Positions 59,549-64,000 of a DNA stretch of 64,000 bases are shown here, in pieces; position 1 is the stretch's first letter; each line of letters opens with the position of its first letter. The notes under the pieces were generated by a model that saw only the letters and a program-made list of their open reading frames with translations, had not been told where the DNA came from and ran no database searches. This stretch comes from Tetramitus jugosus (Eukaryota; Heterolobosea; Eutetramitea; Acrasida; Vahlkampfiidae): positions 1 through 64,000 of the forward strand of contig OW569352.1 in NCBI GenBank assembly GCA_937625935.1, read 5' to 3'. Both the position numbers and the translations under genes were made by a program.

Positions 59549-59853
59549 GCTGTAAATATTTTATTTGTACAATACAATGTAGATTATAATAGTGGTGGGG
59601 TTCATTTCCCCGTTGGTGGTTATCATATTGTGGTTGTTCTTGTTGGTAAAGTGGTGGTGGCAGTTGTCTCCACTGCTCGCGTTATACATCACTCTTTGGG
59701 TTGAGGTATTAGAATGTCCCGAGAATATAGATGACTTGGTGTTACAGCTTTGTTAAATAAAATGCGCATTTTTGAGATAACTGGTCAACCAGGTCAATTA
59801 CAAAAAATATAATCCTTTCCTGCGGCCATGGAGACATCTGTCAAAAACTTTCT
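59549..59853. other. Intergenic region
   Basis: The 305 bases hold the TPPP 3' end and no gene. GTGGTGG runs occur near 59589-59660. Confidence 0.45.
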
Positions 59854-60825
59854 TTACCTGAGGAGGCTAGCAGCACCTATGGCAATAACCTCATCAGGAT
59901 CTTTGCCTTGGATTATATTCTTTCCAAAGAAATCAGAAACGATTCGTTGAATTTTTGGCATTCTAGTCATTCAACCAACAAGAACCACGTGATCAATATC
60001 CTTGTGAGTGACTCCAGCATCCTCAAGGCACTTCTTGCAAAAATCAAGAGTACGTTTGATCAACTCATCAGTCAACCGTTCAAATTTATCACGGGTTAGA
60101 TTGAGCACTAGGTTCTTTGGTCCAGATGCATCAGCAGTGATCAGGGACAGTTTAATTTCGATGGATGTCATGGAAGACAATTCAATCTTTGCTCTCTCGG
60201 AAGCGTCCTTGATTCGTTGGAGAGCCATCTCATTCTTGCTTAGATCAATACCCTCAGCCTTCTTGAATTCACTCACGATATGATAGACCAACGCCTGGTC
60301 AAATGCATTGCCACCCAAGAACAAATCTCCATTGATGGCCTTTAATTCAAATACACCATCTTCAGCTTGGAGAACAGAAACATCAAACGTACCACCCAAA
60401 TCAAAGACGACAATGATCCCTGACTCCATGTAGCGAAAACCGAGACCTAAGCAGGTAGCAGTCGGTTCATTGAGCACTCTCAAAACTTTTAAACCGGCCA
60501 TCGTACCAGCATCCCTCATAGCAAGTCTCTGATCATCAGTAAAGTGGGCAGGGGCGGTGATGACTGCTTGAAGCACAGAATCTCCCCCAAAGAATCTCTT
60601 TGCACTCTCCTTTACATTGGAAAGAATCATGGCGCTGACTTCAGTGGGAGATATTTCTTTGAAATGGGATTGTTCATCATCACCAGCAGCCTTCAACCAA
60701 GCATCACCATTGGGAGCCTTGACAATTCCATAGGAAACGAGCTTGGATATCTTTTGAGTCACGGGATCATCAAACTTTCGACCCATGAGGAGCTTGGAAG
60801 CATACAGTGGCAAGGATCTGTTCAA
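59854..60825 (-). pseudogene. Mitochondrial-type Hsp70 relic
   Basis: The minus strand encodes Hsp70 from YASKLLMGRKFDDP through NGDAWLKAAG, VITAPAHFTDDQRLAMRDAG, LNEPTATCLGLGF, FDLGGTFDVSVLQ and VVLVG, then a TGA where Gly is expected, and then continues [30 protein letters not shown] before losing the family. The N-terminal hundred residues and the peptide-binding domain are absent. The phosphate loop has lost one Gly (DLGGTF for DLGGGTF). There is no ATG. It begins three bases after the stop of the LRR phosphatase gene on the same strand. This is a dead copy. Confidence 0.88.
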
Positions 60826-60828
60826 ACT

Positions 60829-63345
60829 TCATTCTTCTTCTGAGCTTTCCTTCTGTTTCTCTTGCGACAGTGTATGTTCGTACTCCATAAGCTGAATTTG
60901 GAAGGCAGTGTTGGGCTGTGCTACACGTCTCCGCGATTGAACAAACTCCAGAGCTTCATTGAAGGTCATATTCTTGTGCTTCATTAAATAGCTGATAATG
61001 ATTGCTACACTTCTTGATTGACCTGCTATACAGTGAACTAAAATGCCACATTTCTCCTCGTTAATGGCCTTATTGATCATATCATGAGCCATATCAAAGA
61101 ATTGTATCATATCTTGCTCTTCAGAGTCCAGTGCCGTCAAAATCACCACTTGTTTAAACAAGTGAGGAAAGTGAGCAATGTCTTCCTTGTGTGCTGCATT
61201 CAATATGTACTGTATGTTCTTCTCCTTGAGTAAGGGATAATTTCTGGCTGATTGCAGTCCACCAACATACAAATTCGGTATGACCTCCACAGGGAATGTA
61301 TCCTGTAGGCACACCAACAATTGTTTCACATGACTAGGCATACTCGTCCAGTTCACTTGATCAGCATCGAACAAGTTGAATCGAATGTCAAACTTTTGTA
61401 AGCCAAGTTCAGACAATTGTTCGAGAACAGACAAGGATGGTATTCGTCTAAACTTGTTGAATTGTAAGTCAATGATACGAACATGACATTGCTTGCTCTG
61501 CTCCTGTAGATCCCTTCCGTGCTTGTGTGATGCCGATCGCTTTTGTGACGAGGAGGAAACCATGGGACTCGTACTCGATTCATCATTTTCGCTCCGTATG
61601 AACAACTTTGGTAAGCGAGTCAGTTCATTGTTGCTCATGTTCAGTTCACGAAGCCTTGATTTTTTCATGGGTCGATCCCCGGCTGCATCCAGCTCCAAGA
61701 ACGGAAACAAGTCATTGAAGAGATCTTCACTGACCTTGTGCAGCTTATTGTGTGACACGTTGAGCACTTTCAAGTGCTGCACCAATGAATCACTTTCGCT
61801 ACATGATTCATAGCATAGCTCTTGCAGTTGATTGAAAGACAGGTCAAGTTCTTCCAAGTGAGGAAAAGTCTTCCAGAAATGGAGTGGAAGCTCGCGCAGG
61901 GAGTTATGAGACAGCCGCAGCATTTTTAGTGCTGTAAACTGTTTTCCTGGCTGTATGGAAATGACGCGCCCAACTGTCGGTAGAGTCATTTCGGCGGGAA
62001 ACTCTAACCGTTCGAGATAATTTCGGGAAATTTGGAGCTCCCGCAATTTTGATTCGTCGAAGTGGTTGATTAGTTCCCTTAAAAATTGGAAAAATGAGTC
62101 GGCGGTTGAAGTCATGGGCGATTTGGTTGTTGAGGTGGGCTGACTACCCGTGCAGCTCTCTTCCTCGACTGTAGCCGGTAATATCACATTGTAGCTACAC
62201 TTCCAACTCGTAATTTGCTTGCATATCTCATAGGGTTCACTGTACAAGAGCTCTCGTAGCTTTGGCAGTTGCTGTTGCTGCTGTTGGTGTGAAAAACTAC
62301 TGCACATTTTTTGTTTCTTGTTTGGTGAGACGGGCGATGCGAAAATCTCACCTGAATCATCATCATCATCATTCTTATGCTTCTCCTCTTGTTGTTCCTC
62401 ACTCTTGAATTTGATCATTGTCATATCCACTGTAATTCCCTTGTGATTACTACTACCACTACTACTATTATGATTGTGTTGTTGTTGTTGTTGTGAATGA
62501 CGGTGATCACACAACAATTGTCTCTTTAATGCTCGATTCCAGTCCACATCTTGTCGGTCATCATCACCACCAACATTTTCATCCTTCTCGTTTTCATCAT
62601 CACAACCACCAGTCCTTGTCATTGCTATTGCTACTCTTGTTGTGTTGTGTTCATCATTATCATTACTCTGTTGACTCAATGTTCGTTTCATACTGTTGTT
62701 GTGGTTCTCTCGAAAGGTACTCTTGTTGTTGTTCGTTGTCGTGACAGTAGGGGAATTCTCTGCTGTGGGCTGATAAAAATGCACCCTTTTCGCTCTTGGT
62801 TTTTCTTCGTTTGTGTTTGACGGTTCTGGTGGGGAATTTTCCGCAGGGCTGGAGGGTGATGGTGTTTCTTGTTGTTGGGCTTGTTTAGCGATTCGGACTC
62901 CTTCTCTTCGTTGTAAAACTCGAGCTCGAACTCTGTTTCCGGTAGTTGGTCTTGGACAGACAAGATTCAATGATAGAGATGGAGAAGCAGAGCCATTGTT
63001 GACTCCTGTATTGCTTTGCTTCCATGGTCGACAGACAACTTGCTCTTCTCTCTGTGGACTGACGACCGTGATTTGAAGAGGAGAGGGAGGTATTAACTTT
63101 CTTCCTTGGGAGTGAGAACTGCCTGACATCTTGCATATTGAAGATAATGGTGCAGATGGGGAGGAGTGCTGCAATCGGAGCATGTTCGATGTGGGAGATC
63201 TTCTTTTGAGCAGTGAAGTGTACTTTGATTGTAAAGGAGATAGTTGACGTGGGAGGTGCTGAGTTGCACTCACCGATACACGTGTCGGCGATGCTGTAGG
63301 TGTTAGAGGTGAATGGGAAGGTGAATTAGGTATGACGGTCGTCAT
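60829..63345 (-). CDS. Leucine-rich-repeat dual-specificity phosphatase
   Basis: The 838-residue protein starts at MTTVIPNSPSHSPLTPTASP. Residues 1-400 are low-complexity (Ser/Pro/Asn/Gln/Asp-rich). From about 440 to 640 there are leucine-rich repeats: LRELQISRNYLERLEF, MLRLSHNSLRELPLHFWK, LEELDLSFNQLQEL and LKVLNVSHNKLHKV. Residues 680-825 are a dual-specificity phosphatase with IPNLYVGGLQSARNYP and the P-loop VHCIAGQSRSVAIIISYLMK, with the general-acid Asp in LTALDSEEQD. This is the arrangement of amoebal LRR-MKP proteins, which dephosphorylate MAP kinases; the MAP kinase 2 kb away may or may not be a target. The C-terminus is Glu/Ser-rich. Confidence 0.92.
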   Translation of the reverse strand: MTTVIPNSPSHSPLTPTASPTRVSVSATQHLPRQLSPLQSKYTSLLKRRSPTSNMLRLQHSSPSAPLSSICKMSGSSHSQGRKLIPPSPLQITVVSPQREEQVVCRPWKQSNTGVNNGSASPSLSLNLVCPRPTTGNRVRARVLQRREGVRIAKQAQQQETPSPSSPAENSPPEPSNTNEEKPRAKRVHFYQPTAENSPTVTTTNNNKSTFRENHNNSMKRTLSQQSNDNDEHNTTRVAIAMTRTGGCDDENEKDENVGGDDDRQDVDWNRALKRQLLCDHRHSQQQQQHNHNSSSGSSNHKGITVDMTMIKFKSEEQQEEKHKNDDDDDSGEIFASPVSPNKKQKMCSSFSHQQQQQQLPKLRELLYSEPYEICKQITSWKCSYNVILPATVEEESCTGSQPTSTTKSPMTSTADSFFQFLRELINHFDESKLRELQISRNYLERLEFPAEMTLPTVGRVISIQPGKQFTALKMLRLSHNSLRELPLHFWKTFPHLEELDLSFNQLQELCYESCSESDSLVQHLKVLNVSHNKLHKVSEDLFNDLFPFLELDAAGDRPMKKSRLRELNMSNNELTRLPKLFIRSENDESSTSPMVSSSSQKRSASHKHGRDLQEQSKQCHVRIIDLQFNKFRRIPSLSVLEQLSELGLQKFDIRFNLFDADQVNWTSMPSHVKQLLVCLQDTFPVEVIPNLYVGGLQSARNYPLLKEKNIQYILNAAHKEDIAHFPHLFKQVVILTALDSEEQDMIQFFDMAHDMINKAINEEKCGILVHCIAGQSRSVAIIISYLMKHKNMTFNEALEFVQSRRRVAQPNTAFQIQLMEYEHTLSQEKQKESSEEE

Positions 63346-63631
63346 TTCTCAAATAATGGTTTGTTGAACTTTGTATTCTCAGATATTTGAAGGGGATGAG
63401 ATGGGATGAGATTTATTGCCGGTTGTGCAAGATATGTTTCGTGGTTTTGGTAAATAAAGCAAGTGTGCTGGCTCAAACAACATTTCTGCTTTTTATATCA
63501 GATTTCTCCTGGAGAGTATTCTTGTCCTTCATCTCTAAAAAGTTCCCGATCAGTATTTGGACAGAAACATTGACTTGTTTAGAAGGAACATCAAAAAAGT
63601 ACGAAAAAAAAGTACGAAACACAATCGTGGG
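63346..63631. other. Spacer between phosphatase gene and retroelement
   Basis: The 286 bases contain the phosphatase promoter region. Short plus frames here are not convincing. Confidence 0.4.
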
Positions 63632-64000
63632 TTTTTTTTTTTTTTTTTAATACAACAAATGGTGCTCACGCACCACGTTGCGGAACTTTTATTTTTCTTT
63701 TGCGTGAGAGCGGGCTTGCCTGCTCTCAATTGTCTAACATGATGTGGTGCTTGCCCAGTGGAGTGGCAGGCCTACGCAACAGGATTCATTCTCTTCTTGG
63801 AATGTTGTTTTGATCCCTTCTTCAGGGATTCGTTGCGAGGGCCTCCACTACCGTCTGGAGCACCACTGGTGAGGTCAGATGGCTCCGTAGTCCTAGCCAG
63901 TTGGTAGGACCTACGAAGAGCACCTGACTTGATACTGGCCAACCTGGCCGGGAGCTTGTTGGCAGCAGTGTCACCAACGGTGACACGTGCTGATCGCTTC
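63632..64000 (-). mobile_element. 3' end of a poly(A)-tailed retroelement, running off the window
   Basis: Read on the minus strand, the element continues from outside the window, ends its ORF at 63772, and finishes with ATAAAA, a hairpin around GTGGTGC/GCACCA, GTTGTATT and 17 A (63632-63648). The TTGTATT plus A-run end is shared with the elements at 22811 and 27098. Confidence 0.7.
63772..64000 (-). CDS. Partial retroelement ORF (C-terminus only)
   Basis: The open frame extends from the right edge to TAG at 63772 and encodes about 75 residues, including RSARVTVGDTAANKLPARLA, GALRRSYQLARTTEPSDLTS and a basic end KKGSKQHSKKRMNPVA. Its GC content is higher than that of the neighbouring genes. 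The reading frame is complete to the window edge, so the rest lies beyond. The family is not recognised. Confidence 0.6.
   Translation of the reverse strand, partial: KRSARVTVGDTAANKLPARLASIKSGALRRSYQLARTTEPSDLTSGAPDGSGGPRNESLKKGSKQHSKKRMNPVA

Noticed and set aside
59971..60825. Functional short Hsp70 ATPase
   Set aside because: No ATG, lost glycine in the phosphate loop and a stop inside a universally conserved motif.

Overview
The window is the left end of a chromosome of a gene-dense, intron-poor single-celled eukaryote. It opens with about 860 bp of (CCCAAA)n, which is the C-rich strand of a TTTGGG telomere. Genes use the standard code, have few short GT-AG introns and lie 100-500 bp apart on both strands. 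The mix of genes (several RCC1-repeat proteins, RWP-RK, ninjurin-like, TPPP, MON1, LRR-phosphatase, a CxxCH cytochrome c) and the Asn/Gln/Ser-rich low-complexity tracts suggest an amoeboflagellate, most likely a heterolobosean related to Naegleria. That placement is an inference from gene content only.

Region 1 (1-8.6 kb) is subtelomere. It holds the telomere, interstitial CCCAAA tracts, two related blocks that both end exactly at a CCCAAA tract and share a tail hairpin and a small ORF, a fragment resembling the C-terminal end of a reverse transcriptase, and decayed ORFs including a Ulp1-protease-like one. The layout fits a telomere-associated retroelement whose 3' ends were joined to the telomeric repeat.

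Region 2 (8.6-22.7 kb) has an ABCC transporter, a decayed RCC1/kinase region, a small mitochondrial-type protein, a coiled-coil protein facing an OS-9-like ER lectin, a PHD-finger protein and a catalase. Region 3 (22.7-29.1 kb) mixes 5S rRNA genes and relics with poly(A)-tailed retroelement fragments. Two fragments carry visible target-site duplications just upstream of a 5S gene. An RWP-RK gene with an apparent frameshift, an RCC1-like gene and an LRR relic lie among them.

Region 4 (29.1-63.3 kb) is ordinary dense coding sequence: MON1, RCC1-like, an EF-hand repeat protein, a two-exon SLC9-type Na+/H+ exchanger, small EF-hand and membrane proteins, a pentapeptide-repeat protein, a membrane metallophosphoesterase, a Fis1/EF-hand/phosphoinositide-kinase fusion, a coiled-coil protein, cytochrome c, eIF1A, two small paralogues, a ninjurin-like protein, an intron-containing tRNA-Leu, a BRCT-like protein, an 11-residue-repeat protein, U6 snRNA, a MAP kinase, TPPP, an Hsp70 relic and an LRR-dual-specificity phosphatase. 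Region 5 (63.6-64.0 kb) is the 3' end of another poly(A)-tailed element that leaves the window.

The most interesting items are the retroelements joined to telomere repeats with structurally conserved tails, the insertions next to 5S genes, the Fis1-EF-hand-PIPK fusion, the MAP kinase with SKY in place of TxY, and the exchanger with CD in place of ND. Splice sites were chosen by reading frame and family alignment, without transcript data.
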